A stretch of 6,226 nt of DNA from Rhodospirillaceae bacterium (GTDB lineage Bacteria; Pseudomonadota; Alphaproteobacteria; Micavibrionales; Micavibrionaceae): positions 1 to 6,226 of the forward strand of contig DMIT01000036.1 in the NCBI GenBank assembly GCA_003452275.1. The letters are read 5' to 3'. The notes below the pieces were generated by a model. That model worked only from the letters and a program-made list of their open reading frames with translations, was not told the origin of the DNA and ran no database searches. Positions 1 to 6,017 of the stretch are shown one piece after another; within the stretch, counting starts at the first letter, position 1, and every line of letters starts with the position of its first letter. A program made the translations under genes and the position numbers.

Positions 1-704
1 CGCCAGATAGTTTCGTTGCCGATCTGGATCATCGTCGCATAAATGCCATAGGACGGATGGATCGTCTCGCCCAATTGCACATTGGCGGTCGGAAAGCCGA
101 TCTCGCGCCCGCGCTTGTTGCCGTGTTCCACTGTTCCTTCGATAAACCAGTCCCACCCTAATAATTCATTGGCTTCTGCCATATGCCCGCCTTGAATAGC
201 ACTGCGCACGCGGCTGGCCGATATGACGCTATGATGCCCGTCATCCTGTAAATCAAGGGTGGTGGTGGGGATTCCGGCGGCCCTTAATGTCGCGGCATTG
301 CCGGAACGGTGCTGTCCGAAATGGAAATCCACTCCGATAAAGATATGCGCAGGCGCTAATTGATCTTGCAGAATGGTCTGGATGAAATCACCGGCACTTA
401 ACGCCGCCAATTCCCAATTGAATGGACAAATATAGACATGATCGACGCCGCTGGCCTCTAACCGTTCCAACTTAACGGGCAAGGGGGTCACGCGGAATGG
501 CGGATCATCGGGGCGAAAGACACGGCGCGGATGCGGCTCGAATGTCAGAACAGCGCATTGCAGATTCTTTGATTTGGCAAAGATTCGGGCTTTGTCGATC
601 AACATCTGGTGTCCCCGATGGACAGCATCGAAATTGCCGATGACAACCACGGCGTTTTTCGCATGGTCGGGAACGGGGGATGATAGGTCAAATACGGATA
701 TCAT
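1..704 (-). CDS. ribF: Bifunctional FAD synthetase / riboflavin kinase, C-terminus beyond the window edge
   Basis: Converts riboflavin to FMN and then FMN to FAD, in the cytosol. The 234 residues present show the N-terminal adenylyltransferase domain: GNFDAVHRGHQ at 23-33 (nucleotide-binding HxGH-type motif), FEPHPR at 55-60, GVDFHFG at 124-130, and ISASRVRSAIQGG at 161-173, which matches the usual ISSTxIR motif. The riboflavin kinase domain begins near 185 and carries GREIGFPTANV at 199-209, including the Thr and Asn that bind metal and nucleotide in the family. The family is about 310 residues long, so roughly a quarter is missing at the left edge; this is the window boundary, not a truncation. 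The ATG at 704-702 overlaps the TGA of the upstream yerC-like gene (ATGA), and no good Shine-Dalgarno precedes it, so translational coupling is likely. GNFDA in place of the commoner GNFDG is a minor deviation. Confidence 0.95.
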   Translation of the reverse strand, partial: MISVFDLSSPVPDHAKNAVVVIGNFDAVHRGHQMLIDKARIFAKSKNLQCAVLTFEPHPRRVFRPDDPPFRVTPLPVKLERLEASGVDHVYICPFNWELAALSAGDFIQTILQDQLAPAHIFIGVDFHFGQHRSGNAATLRAAGIPTTTLDLQDDGHHSVISASRVRSAIQGGHMAEANELLGWDWFIEGTVEHGNKRGREIGFPTANVQLGETIHPSYGIYATMIQIGNETIW

Positions 705-994
705 CTGGATTTCAGTCGATCCAGAATCAGGCGATAACCCTGATAATGTTCTTGTTTTAAAAAACGGGCGACACGCGCAACGGTGGTGGTACTGGCACTG
801 GTGGCGGCGGCAATTTCACGATATCCATCTTCGCCCTTATCCAGTAATTTTGCAATCGCCCATCTCTCGGTAAAGGCTTTTACTTCGCCGGGGGTGCAAA
901 GGTCGGCCATAAACCGTTTAATCTCATCGGGGGTCTCTAACATCCCGATGGCCTCATATAATGCGGTTTCGTCCTTGCTGGGTTCTTGGCTCAT
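701..994 (-). CDS. YerC/YecD-family TrpR-like DNA-binding protein
   Basis: Small helical regulator of 97 residues related to the Trp repressor fold. Residues 11-55 give the family pattern: an acidic helix, then DLCTPGEV at 31-38 and a helix with FTERWAIAKLL at 41-51. The helix-turn-helix lies at about 57-80 (GYREIAAATSASTTTVARVARFLK region), where the S/A-ST-TVxRV stretch is typical of this family. B. subtilis YerC has about the same length and the same DLC...E...R.AKML layout. I chose ATG 994; an in-frame TTG at 1027 would add 11 residues with no family similarity. The ribosome binding site is weak. The stop overlaps the ribF start, so the two are very probably co-translated. The ligand and DNA target are unknown. 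The name TrpR-like describes the fold and does not imply tryptophan regulation. Confidence 0.88.
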   Translation of the reverse strand: MSQEPSKDETALYEAIGMLETPDEIKRFMADLCTPGEVKAFTERWAIAKLLDKGEDGYREIAAATSASTTTVARVARFLKQEHYQGYRLILDRLKSR

Positions 995-1078
995 GCCTAT
1001 GGTGTAGCATAAAAGACGAAGTTTCAAAAGCGTATCATTTTGACATATCCGAAGAAAAGGGAAGAGGATAACGGGAGA

Positions 1079-1651
1079 TTAAAAATTCACTTTATCCGTC
1101 AATCCCGCTTGCATCTGTGTGACATAGTCTTCCTGCGGAATTTCGTACAGACCGAATTGATCCAGATGGGGGTTGCGGAACTGACTGTCCAGTAATTTGA
1201 ATCCTTGTCTGTCCAGATGTTGCACCAGATGGACAAGGGCGATCTTGCTGGCATCATTTTCAAGCGAGAACATGCTCTCCCCGCAAAAAGTTGACCCGAT
1301 GGTCAGGCCATACAGTCCGCCGACCAGCTTTCCGTCGCGCCATGTCTCGACACTATGGGCTATTCCCATGTCATGAAGCTGGATAAAAAGATGGATGATA
1401 TGGTCGTTAATCCATGTTTCTGGTCGTGCGTTGGCACAATGATGAATAACGTCAGAAAAAGCCGTGTCGATGCGCATGTCATAGGCGACATGCTGCATCT
1501 TGCGTTTCAAACGTTTGGGAATATGCAGGTTCTTGATGGGGAGTAAGGCGCGTGTATGGGGCGCATAAAATTCGAAACTTGCATCCTCCCGATGTTCGGC
1601 CATCGGGAAGAAGCCTTGGGTATAAACGGTCAATAGTTCAAATGGAGTCAT
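1079..1651 (-). CDS. aat: Leucyl/phenylalanyl-tRNA-protein transferase
   Basis: Transfers Leu or Phe from aminoacyl-tRNA to proteins with N-terminal Arg or Lys, marking them for ClpS/ClpAP degradation (bacterial N-end rule); cytosolic. The core family signature is present: TWINDHI at 79-85, HSVETW at 99-104, LVGGLYGLTIGSTFCGESMFS at 109-129 and LLDSQF at 153-158. Glu125, Asp155 and Gln157 align with E. coli catalytic-site residues Glu156, Asp186 and Gln188, with the same 30-residue spacing. At 190 residues it is shorter than E. coli Aat (234) and lacks most of the N-terminal extension. The substrate-pocket segment that reads WW.P in E. coli is FYAP (28-31) here. ATG 1651 has GGAG about 5 bases upstream. 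It starts 17 bases after the accC stop, so it is very likely part of the same transcript. Confidence 0.95.
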   Translation of the reverse strand: MTPFELLTVYTQGFFPMAEHREDASFEFYAPHTRALLPIKNLHIPKRLKRKMQHVAYDMRIDTAFSDVIHHCANARPETWINDHIIHLFIQLHDMGIAHSVETWRDGKLVGGLYGLTIGSTFCGESMFSLENDASKIALVHLVQHLDRQGFKLLDSQFRNPHLDQFGLYEIPQEDYVTQMQAGLTDKVNF

Positions 1652-1668
1652 GCTGTCTCCATCCGGCC

Positions 1669-3030
1669 CTATTTTTTATCGGCAGCAGCAGCTTTCGCAG
1701 CCAGTTTCTTTTCCAGCCAGTGAATATTATAATCACCCGAGATAAATTCCGGTTGCTCCAAAATCCACAAATGCAGCGGCAATGTGGTTTTGACACCGTC
1801 GACAACGGTTTCACGGATCGCCCGTTTCATACGGGCCATACATTCCTCGCGGTCTTTGCCGTGAACGATCAGCTTGCCGACCATCGAGTCATAGTAAGGG
1901 GGGATTTTATATCCGCCATAAACCGCACTGTCGAAACGTACACCCATCCCGCCAGCGGCATGGAACATTTTAATTTCACCCGGGGACGGGATGAATGTGT
2001 CAGGGTCTTCGGCATTGATCCGCACTTCCATCGCGTGACCACGGAAACGAATATTGTCGCCTTGGTAACGGAGCGGTTCGCCCGCCGCAACGCGGATTTG
2101 TTCAGCGATCAAATCAATACCGGTCAACATTTCGGTGACCGGATGTTCCACCTGAATACGCGTGTTCATCTCCATAAAGAAGAACTGGCCTTTTTCCCAC
2201 AGGAATTCGATGGTTCCGGCACCCACATAGCCCATATTACGCACCATGTCGGCGGCAAGGGTTCCTATTTTCTGGCGTGCAGCATCGTCAAGCGCAGGGG
2301 ACGGAGCCTCCTCGATCACCTTCTGGTGACGGCGCTGGGATGAACAATCGCGCTCGCCCAGATGAATGGCATTGCCGTGTTTGTCACCGAAAATCTGCAC
2401 CTCGATATGGCGCGGGGTGGACAGGTATTTCTCCATATAGACGGTATCGTCGCCGAAATTGGCTTTGGCCTCGGAACGGGCCATACGATATTGTTCGATA
2501 AATTCTTCGGACTTGGTCACAACTTTCATCCCGCGACCACCGCCACCGGATGCAGCTTTCAAAAGAACTGGGAAACCCATTTCTTCTGCCATCTTTTTGC
2601 CCGATACTTCGTCTTCGACGGCTCCGGGGGAGCCCGGAATAACCGGAAGCCCAAGACGTTGTGCCGTTTGTTTCGCGGAAACTTTGTCACCCATCAGATC
2701 AATATGTTCTGCTTTCGGGCCGATGAAGGTAAAACCATGTTCTTCGACCATGCGCGCGAATTGTGCATTTTCCGACAGGAAACCATATCCCGGGTGAATC
2801 GCATCTGCGCCTGTTAAAGTCGCGGCACTCAGAATCGCATGAATATTCAAGTATGAATCGCGAGACTGTGGTGGCCCGATACAAACAGATTCATCCGCCA
2901 GACGCACAGCCATCGCATTCGCGTCAGCGGTGGAATGCACAGCCACCGTTTGAATACCCATCTCCTGACAGGCGCGATGAATCCGCAACGCAATTTCACC
3001 ACGATTGGCAATCAAAACCTTTTTAAACAT
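1669..3030 (-). CDS. accC: Biotin carboxylase subunit of acetyl-CoA carboxylase
   Basis: ATP-dependent carboxylation of the biotin carried on AccB, the first half-reaction of acetyl-CoA carboxylase, in the cytosol. At 453 residues it is full length (E. coli 449). Domains in order: biotin carboxylase N-domain 1-115 (KVLIANRGEIA at 4-14, HPGYGFLSEN at 79-88), ATP-grasp about 115-320, and C-domain about 335-445. Catalytic and ligand residues match E. coli with an offset of one: Lys116, Lys158, the glycine loop GGGGRGM at 162-168, His208, Lys237, Glu275, Glu287, Asn289, Arg291, the QVEH segment 293-296 and Arg337. The tail (about 444-453) is Ala/Lys rich and probably disordered. ATG 3030 has an excellent GGAGGG six bases upstream. 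A long stem-loop lies 5' of this site, after accB. Confidence 0.98.
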   Translation of the reverse strand: MFKKVLIANRGEIALRIHRACQEMGIQTVAVHSTADANAMAVRLADESVCIGPPQSRDSYLNIHAILSAATLTGADAIHPGYGFLSENAQFARMVEEHGFTFIGPKAEHIDLMGDKVSAKQTAQRLGLPVIPGSPGAVEDEVSGKKMAEEMGFPVLLKAASGGGGRGMKVVTKSEEFIEQYRMARSEAKANFGDDTVYMEKYLSTPRHIEVQIFGDKHGNAIHLGERDCSSQRRHQKVIEEAPSPALDDAARQKIGTLAADMVRNMGYVGAGTIEFLWEKGQFFFMEMNTRIQVEHPVTEMLTGIDLIAEQIRVAAGEPLRYQGDNIRFRGHAMEVRINAEDPDTFIPSPGEIKMFHAAGGMGVRFDSAVYGGYKIPPYYDSMVGKLIVHGKDREECMARMKRAIRETVVDGVKTTLPLHLWILEQPEFISGDYNIHWLEKKLAAKAAAADKK

Positions 3031-3036
3031 TTTAAA

Positions 3037-3042
3037 CCCTCC
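3037..3042 (-). promoter_or_regulatory. Strong ribosome binding site of accC
   Basis: On the minus strand GGAGGG is followed by six bases (TTTAAA) and the ATG at 3030. It fixes the accC start. It is stronger than the sites before accB and aroQ, so accC translation does not need coupling to accB across the 142-bp gap. Confidence 0.85.
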
Positions 3043-3083
3043 GAGTTAGTACATCCGACGAAGCAATACAGATGTTTTTAAAG

Positions 3084-3158
3084 TAACCACAGATGAACAC
3101 CGATAAACACTGATTATATTTGGTCTGATCCGTGTCTATCTGGGTTCATCTGTGGTTA
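3084..3158. repeat. Imperfect 31-bp inverted repeat with 10-base internal periodicity between accB and accC
   Basis: The arms 3084-3114 and 3128-3158 are complementary at 27 of 31 positions; the outer 15 are perfect (taaccacagatgaac against gttcatctgtggtta). The loop is 13 bases. Each arm is a degenerate three-unit array with a GAT (or ATC) core every 10 bases: GAT at 3092, 3102 and 3112, and ATC at 3128, 3138 and 3148. In the accB-accC mRNA it would form a long stem-loop ending about 40 bases before the accC ribosome binding site. No U-tract follows on either strand, so it is not a canonical terminator. It may protect the accB 3' end or mark an intergenic repeat family. Confidence 0.9.
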
Positions 3159-3172
3159 AAATTCTATTCTTA

Positions 3173-3637
3173 TTATTCAATCACAACCAGAACTTCGCCA
3201 AATTCAACTGGCTGGCCGTTATCGACCAGAATTTGGGTGATGGTGCCGCTCTTTGGTGATTTGATCGGGTTCATGACTTTCATCGCTTCGATGATGAGCA
3301 GTGTGTCACCGGCTTTGACAGTGGCGCCTTTGGAAATAAAGGCAGGCGCATTCGGTTCGGCAGCCATATAAACAGTCCCAACCATAGGGGAGGTCACGGC
3401 ACCCGGATGGTTTGCACCAACCGCAACCGGCGCGGATGTATTGGCGGCTTGCGGGATGGTCGGGTCGGATGACATGATCGACTGGGCGTTGACGGCATGG
3501 TGGGTGGCTTGTGGAATGACAACGCCGCCTTTATTGACGCGAATTAATTTCTCGCCTTCGGCAACTTCGATTTCGGTCAGGCCGGTTTCATCCAAAAGGG
3601 CTGCCAGTTGTTTAATGGCTTCGGAATCAATTTTCAT
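3173..3637 (-). CDS. accB: Biotin carboxyl carrier protein of acetyl-CoA carboxylase
   Basis: Carries the biotin that AccC carboxylates and the carboxyltransferase AccAD then uses. It has 154 residues, near the usual 150-165. The N-terminal part (1-40) begins [19 protein letters not shown], typical of BCCP. A Pro/Ala/Val-rich linker spans about 41-80. The biotinyl domain (81-154) has SPMVGTVY at 83-90, the thumb-like insertion about 91-102, and the biotinylation motif EAMKVMN at 117-123 with Lys120 as the modified residue. The usual motif is EAMKMMN, so M to V follows the lysine. The C-terminus [14 protein letters not shown] closely matches E. coli. ATG 3637 is preceded by a moderate purine run (GAGAAAGA). 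Two tandem TAA stops end the gene. It lies between aroQ and accC in the usual proteobacterial order. Confidence 0.97.
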   Translation of the reverse strand: MKIDSEAIKQLAALLDETGLTEIEVAEGEKLIRVNKGGVVIPQATHHAVNAQSIMSSDPTIPQAANTSAPVAVGANHPGAVTSPMVGTVYMAAEPNAPAFISKGATVKAGDTLLIIEAMKVMNPIKSPKSGTITQILVDNGQPVEFGEVLVVIE

Positions 3638-3718
3638 TACTCACTCATCTTTCTCAAGTGTCTGTAGGTCGTCATTTCAAATTTTTATTATGACAATCTT
3701 TACGTCATATTGCTCATC

Positions 3719-3747
3719 TTCTTAGTGAAATTTCAGGAAAATGTCAA
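3719..3747 (-). promoter_or_regulatory. Candidate sigma-70 promoter for accB
   Basis: Reading the minus strand, a perfect TTGACA (3747-3742) is followed after 17 bases by TAAGAA (3724-3719), a mediocre -10. Transcription would start near 3712, giving a leader of about 75 bases before accB. It lies just after the aroQ stop, so accBC could be transcribed apart from aroQ. This rests on sequence match only. Confidence 0.4.
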
Positions 3748-3762
3748 AGCGAAACATTATGT

Positions 3763-4221
3763 CTATTGTTTGCGGGCACCCAAACGTCCGGCAAGGGCTT
3801 CGATTCCCATGATATATCCGCGCGCCCCATATCCCGAAAAATGGGCAAAAGCATGGGGTTCGACATAGGATATATGACGGAACGGTTCACGCTCTTTGGG
3901 GTTGGAATGATGGACTTCGACAATACTGACCTTATTTTCCAGCATCTTTAATGCGTCATACATGGCAACGGATGTGTGGGTATAGGCAGCGGCATTGATA
4001 ATGATGCCTTGCGCCTTGCGCAGGGCATCCTGAATCCATGTGACCAGATCACCTTCGTGATTGGTCTGTTTGAATTCCACGGCGAACCCATAGGACTGGG
4101 CCTCTGCGCGGCACATTTTCTCGATATCCTCTATGGTTTCATGACCATATATATGTGGTTCGCGGATACCCAACATATTCAGGTTGGGGCCAAGCAGGAT
4201 AAAAATAACGGGTTGGGACAT
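3763..4221 (-). CDS. aroQ: Type II 3-dehydroquinate dehydratase
   Basis: Converts 3-dehydroquinate to 3-dehydroshikimate in the shikimate pathway; type II enzymes are cytosolic dodecamers. It has 152 residues, full length. Catalytic residues match the family: Asn13 in GPNLN, Arg20 in REP, Tyr25 in IYG, Asn76 and His82 in INAAAYTHTS (75-84), His104 in VEVHHSN (101-107) and Arg115 in PFRHIS. Two conserved non-catalytic positions differ: the common LNGPN reads LLGPN here (Leu10), and VHLSN reads VHHSN (His105). Neither should abolish activity. I chose ATG 4221; a TTG one codon upstream is possible but less likely. The ribosome binding site is weak. It is first in the aroQ-accB-accC-aat run. Confidence 0.96.
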   Translation of the reverse strand: MSQPVIFILLGPNLNMLGIREPHIYGHETIEDIEKMCRAEAQSYGFAVEFKQTNHEGDLVTWIQDALRKAQGIIINAAAYTHTSVAMYDALKMLENKVSIVEVHHSNPKEREPFRHISYVEPHAFAHFSGYGARGYIMGIEALAGRLGARKQ

Positions 4222-4265
4222 CAAAAGAACTTTCTACAGCAAAGCCGGTTTGGAAAAAACGCATT

Positions 4266-4294
4266 ATTATCTGTGAAAACCCCGAAAGGGGCAA
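4266..4294 (-). promoter_or_regulatory. Candidate sigma-70 promoter for aroQ
   Basis: On the minus strand TTGCCC (4294-4289) and GATAAT (4271-4266) are separated by exactly 17 bases. The -10 matches the consensus at 5 of 6 positions and the -35 at 4 of 6. Transcription would start near 4259, leaving a leader of about 38 bases. The spacer contains the small hairpin CCCC-TTTC-GGGG. Confidence 0.5.
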
Positions 4295-4342
4295 GAGGGG
4301 GCAAGATAGGGATGAATTTTGATACTATTCGTTCCTAAATTT

Positions 4343-4371
4343 TTGATTTCTCGGAAAACTTGTGATATATA
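4343..4371 (+). promoter_or_regulatory. Candidate promoter for the small plus-strand gene
   Basis: TTGATT (4343-4348) and TATATA (4366-4371) are 17 bases apart, in an AT-rich stretch about 55-85 bases before the GTG start at 4427. Transcription would begin near 4378. The region is divergent from the aroQ promoter, with about 50 bases between the two -35 boxes. Alternating AT runs (4366-4372 and about 4386-4394) could also be an operator, but I see no clear symmetry. Confidence 0.4.
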
Positions 4372-4415
4372 TAAGATAAATCAAACATATATATTGAACC
4401 TATATTTTATACTCA

Positions 4416-4420
4416 GGGAG
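4416..4420 (+). promoter_or_regulatory. Ribosome binding site that selects GTG 4427
   Basis: GGGAG followed by six bases and GTG at 4427. No equally good site precedes the upstream in-frame ATG at 4319, whose 36 extra codons run through AT-rich promoter-like DNA. This site therefore decides the start of the plus-strand gene. Confidence 0.75.
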
Positions 4421-4426
4421 AGTCAG

Positions 4427-4756
4427 GTGCCACAAAATGGTTACTGGATAGAATGCATCCCCGTGACGGTCGGGGATAGCGATCAAAAGAGCGATCAAAA
4501 GGCCGATGATAAATGTCGTATGTATCGCGCCGTGATAGCCTCCATTCCCGAAGCAAATGTGCTTGCTCTTTCTCCGGACAGCGCGATCCAGCAATTGCGC
4601 GATAAACTGGCCAGTGTCCGCCACGAATATTGCCGCACCGGCAAAAACCTCCCCGCCCACGATAATCCGGTCAAACCACCCCGCAATCTCAAATCCACCC
4701 AAGGCTGGATTTCCAGCTATGTCAAAATGGCAGACTGCTGCAATCACCAGACTTAG
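4427..4756 (+). CDS. Small uncharacterised protein with a HicB-like domain, no HicA partner
   Basis: A 109-residue protein that I cannot assign to a named family. Its layout resembles the HicB fold. A first strand YWIECIPV (6-13) is followed by a polar loop, a second strand MYRAVIASIPE (32-42), a short strand NVLALS (44-49), and a helix that begins with a Ser/Pro/Asp cap (SPDSAIQQLRDKLASVRHEYCRTG, 49-72). Then comes LPAHDNP (75-81), comparable to the iP.P end of HicB domains. The C-terminal part (86-101, RNLKSTQGWISSYVKM) is distinctive and lacks an obvious ribbon-helix-helix or HTH. The polar loop contains a tandem SDQK SDQK (18-25). GTG start with strong GGGAG. No HicA-sized toxin gene lies on either side. 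It is transcribed alone, towards htpX. The gene being real is more certain than the fold. Confidence 0.7.
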   Translation: MPQNGYWIECIPVTVGDSDQKSDQKADDKCRMYRAVIASIPEANVLALSPDSAIQQLRDKLASVRHEYCRTGKNLPAHDNPVKPPRNLKSTQGWISSYVKMADCCNHQT

Positions 4757-4765
4757 GTGATTTTT
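4742..4765 (+). terminator. Intrinsic terminator overlapping the stop codon of the small gene
   Basis: The perfect 7-bp stem AATCACC (4742-4748) / GGTGATT (4756-4762), with loop AGACTTA, is followed by TTTATC, giving five T in a row across the stem end. The stop codon TAG (4754-4756) lies at the loop/stem border. The opposite strand has no T-run after the stem, so it acts on plus-strand transcripts only. Confidence 0.75.
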
Positions 4766-4771
4766 ATCTAA

Positions 4772-5677
4772 TTATCGCGTCCACGGATTCCCGTCGTCTG
4801 TCACCTCTGGGGTCGCTGTCGGATGAAACCGTGTCCATCTGCCGCGCTGGGCTAATTCCTGTAACGCTGCTATGCGGTTGGCGGTGTTGGGGTGGGTGGA
4901 AAATAAATTGTCCATTCCGCGCCCTGATAACGGGTTGATAATGAACATATGGGCGGTAGCGGGGTTATTTTCGGCAGTTTCATTGCCGATATGGCTTGCG
5001 CCGCTTTCCAGTTTGGCAAGGGCTGACGCCAATGCTTGCGGGTTGCCGCAAATTTCCGCCCCCGTCCTGTCCGCGCTATATTCGCGCGTGCGCGAAATCG
5101 CCATCTGAACGATGGACGCGACAATCGGCGCGGCAATCATAATGACAATGCCCAGTAACGGATTGCGCGAATGACCGTTTTCATCCCTGCCGCCCCCCAT
5201 CAACATCGCCATGTTACCGATCATGCCGATAGCCCCCGCCAATGTCGCGGTAATGGTCATGGTCAAGGTGTCGCGGTTTTTGATATGCGCCAACTCATGT
5301 GCGATCACCCCGCCCAGTTCATCGCGGTTCATCATCTCGATTAAACCGCTATTGACGGCCACGGCGGCATGATCGGGGTTACGACCGGTGGCAAAGGCAT
5401 TGGGTTGCGGGTTGTCGATGACATATAATTTCGGCATCGGCAATTGCGCCCGCGCCGCCAGATCCCCGACCAACTGGTATAATTCCCCGCCGGTAACCGG
5501 CTGGGCCTTGTACATTTTCAGGACAATGCTATCCGAAAACCAATAGGAACCGATATTCATAACGGCAGCAATGGCAAAGGCAATCATCATGCCTCCCTGC
5601 CCGCCGACCAGATACCCGATCCCGGCAAACAAAGCGGTCATCGCCGCAATCAACATAAAGGTTTTGGTATAATTCAT
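4772..5677 (-). CDS. htpX: Membrane zinc metalloprotease HtpX (M48B)
   Basis: Inner-membrane endopeptidase that degrades misfolded membrane proteins, cooperating with FtsH in the family. It has 301 residues, within the usual 280-310. Two N-terminal membrane segments lie at about 5-24 and 29-47, and two more at about 138-160 and 174-195. The catalytic HEXXH is H127-E128-L-A-H131 in [13 protein letters not shown], and the third zinc ligand is Glu199 in RTREYSADR. Further family blocks are [16 protein letters not shown] at 93-108 and [18 protein letters not shown] at 258-275. I chose ATG 5677 because GAGGAG lies just upstream and the product begins as HtpX normally does (MNYTKTFML). The open frame extends 25 codons further to 5752 without family similarity. 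It converges with the small plus-strand gene, 15 bases apart. No heat-shock promoter is obvious. Confidence 0.97.
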   Translation of the reverse strand: MNYTKTFMLIAAMTALFAGIGYLVGGQGGMMIAFAIAAVMNIGSYWFSDSIVLKMYKAQPVTGGELYQLVGDLAARAQLPMPKLYVIDNPQPNAFATGRNPDHAAVAVNSGLIEMMNRDELGGVIAHELAHIKNRDTLTMTITATLAGAIGMIGNMAMLMGGGRDENGHSRNPLLGIVIMIAAPIVASIVQMAISRTREYSADRTGAEICGNPQALASALAKLESGASHIGNETAENNPATAHMFIINPLSGRGMDNLFSTHPNTANRIAALQELAQRGRWTRFHPTATPEVTDDGNPWTR

Positions 5678-5681
5678 CTCA

Positions 5682-5687
5682 CTCCTC
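5682..5687 (-). promoter_or_regulatory. Ribosome binding site of htpX
   Basis: GAGGAG on the minus strand is followed by four bases (TGAG) and ATG 5677. It supports this start over the longer frame beginning at 5752. Confidence 0.8.
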
Positions 5688-5703
5688 ATCAATGATCGAG
5701 GAT

Positions 5704-5731
5704 AATATAATCCAAATCCCCAAAAATCCAA
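5704..5731 (-). promoter_or_regulatory. Candidate promoter for htpX
   Basis: On the minus strand TTGGAT (5731-5726) and TATATT (5709-5704) are 16 bases apart. Transcription would start near 5697 with a leader of about 20 bases carrying the htpX ribosome binding site. The -10 is good and the -35 fair. Confidence 0.4.
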
Positions 5732-5845
5732 GACAGCAGACAGTGATGCCAAAATTTAAAAAACATATCCCTCCAATAGGGAATTAAATTCTTTTTAAAC
5801 CACGAAGTTTTTTGTTTCTGTGTTAAGACTTTAGAAAAATTAACT

Positions 5846-5870
5846 ACAGAGGTCGCAGAGCGCGCAGAGA
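5846..5870 (+). repeat. Three-unit CAGAG array with 9-base period
   Basis: CAGAG recurs at 5847, 5856 and 5865, exactly 9 bases apart, as acagaggtc, gcagagcgc and gcagagaaa. Only the core is conserved; the other four bases of each unit vary. Confidence 0.75.
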
Positions 5871-5910
5871 AAAAGACAGCTATCGTCAATTCAAATCAGA
5901 ATCATACATT

Positions 5911-5958
5911 TTTAACACACCGTCATTGCGGCGAAAGCCGCAATGACGGTGTGTTAAA
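5911..5958. repeat. Perfect 22-bp inverted repeat with GAAA loop
   Basis: The arms 5911-5932 and 5937-5958 are perfectly complementary, beginning TTTAACACACCGTC and closing on GGC/GCC around a 4-base GAAA loop (GNRA type on the plus strand, TTTC on the minus). Neither strand continues into a U-tract, so it is not a standard intrinsic terminator, though it could still stop transcription or protect the 3' end of the transcript from the gene at the right edge. The core CGTCATTGCGGC is a sequence theme I recall from intergenic repeats in other proteobacteria; I cannot verify this here. Confidence 0.95.
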
Positions 5959-5975
5959 GAAGCGTAACAGAAACA

Positions 5976-6000
5976 CTTCGTAACTTCGTACCTTCGCGTG
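5976..6000 (+). repeat. Three-unit CTTCG array with 8-base period
   Basis: CTTCG occurs at 5976, 5984 and 5992, exactly 8 bases apart (cttcgtaa, cttcgtac, cttcgcgt). Confidence 0.75.
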
Positions 6001-6017
6001 AAAAGTTGAGGGAAGAA

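Noticed and set aside
574..873. 99-codon plus-strand ORF
   Set aside because: Antisense to ribF and yerC, with low-complexity Trp/His/Arg content typical of a shadow frame.
1552..2343. 263-codon plus-strand ORF
   Set aside because: It lies entirely antisense to accC and aat, whose motifs are complete, and its translation shows no family motif.
3084..3158. Intrinsic terminator between accB and accC
   Set aside because: The stem is long enough but no T-run follows on the minus strand, and accC would be cut off from the upstream promoter.
4280..4291. CCCC-GAAA-GGGG as a terminator
   Set aside because: The stem is only 4 bp, and it falls in the spacer of the proposed aroQ promoter. No real T-run follows on the plus strand and only TTTTC on the minus.
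4319..4426. Upstream ATG extension of the small gene
   Set aside because: The added 36 codons cross AT-rich promoter-like DNA, without a good ribosome binding site at 4319; GGGAG before GTG 4427 is better.
4400..4747. 115-codon minus-strand ORF opposite the small gene
   Set aside because: It resembles a membrane protein in part, but the plus-strand frame has the strong ribosome binding site, a domain-like layout and a terminator.
5678..5752. N-terminal extension of htpX to 5752
   Set aside because: HtpX proteins begin at the equivalent of MNYTKTF; GAGGAG precedes ATG 5677.
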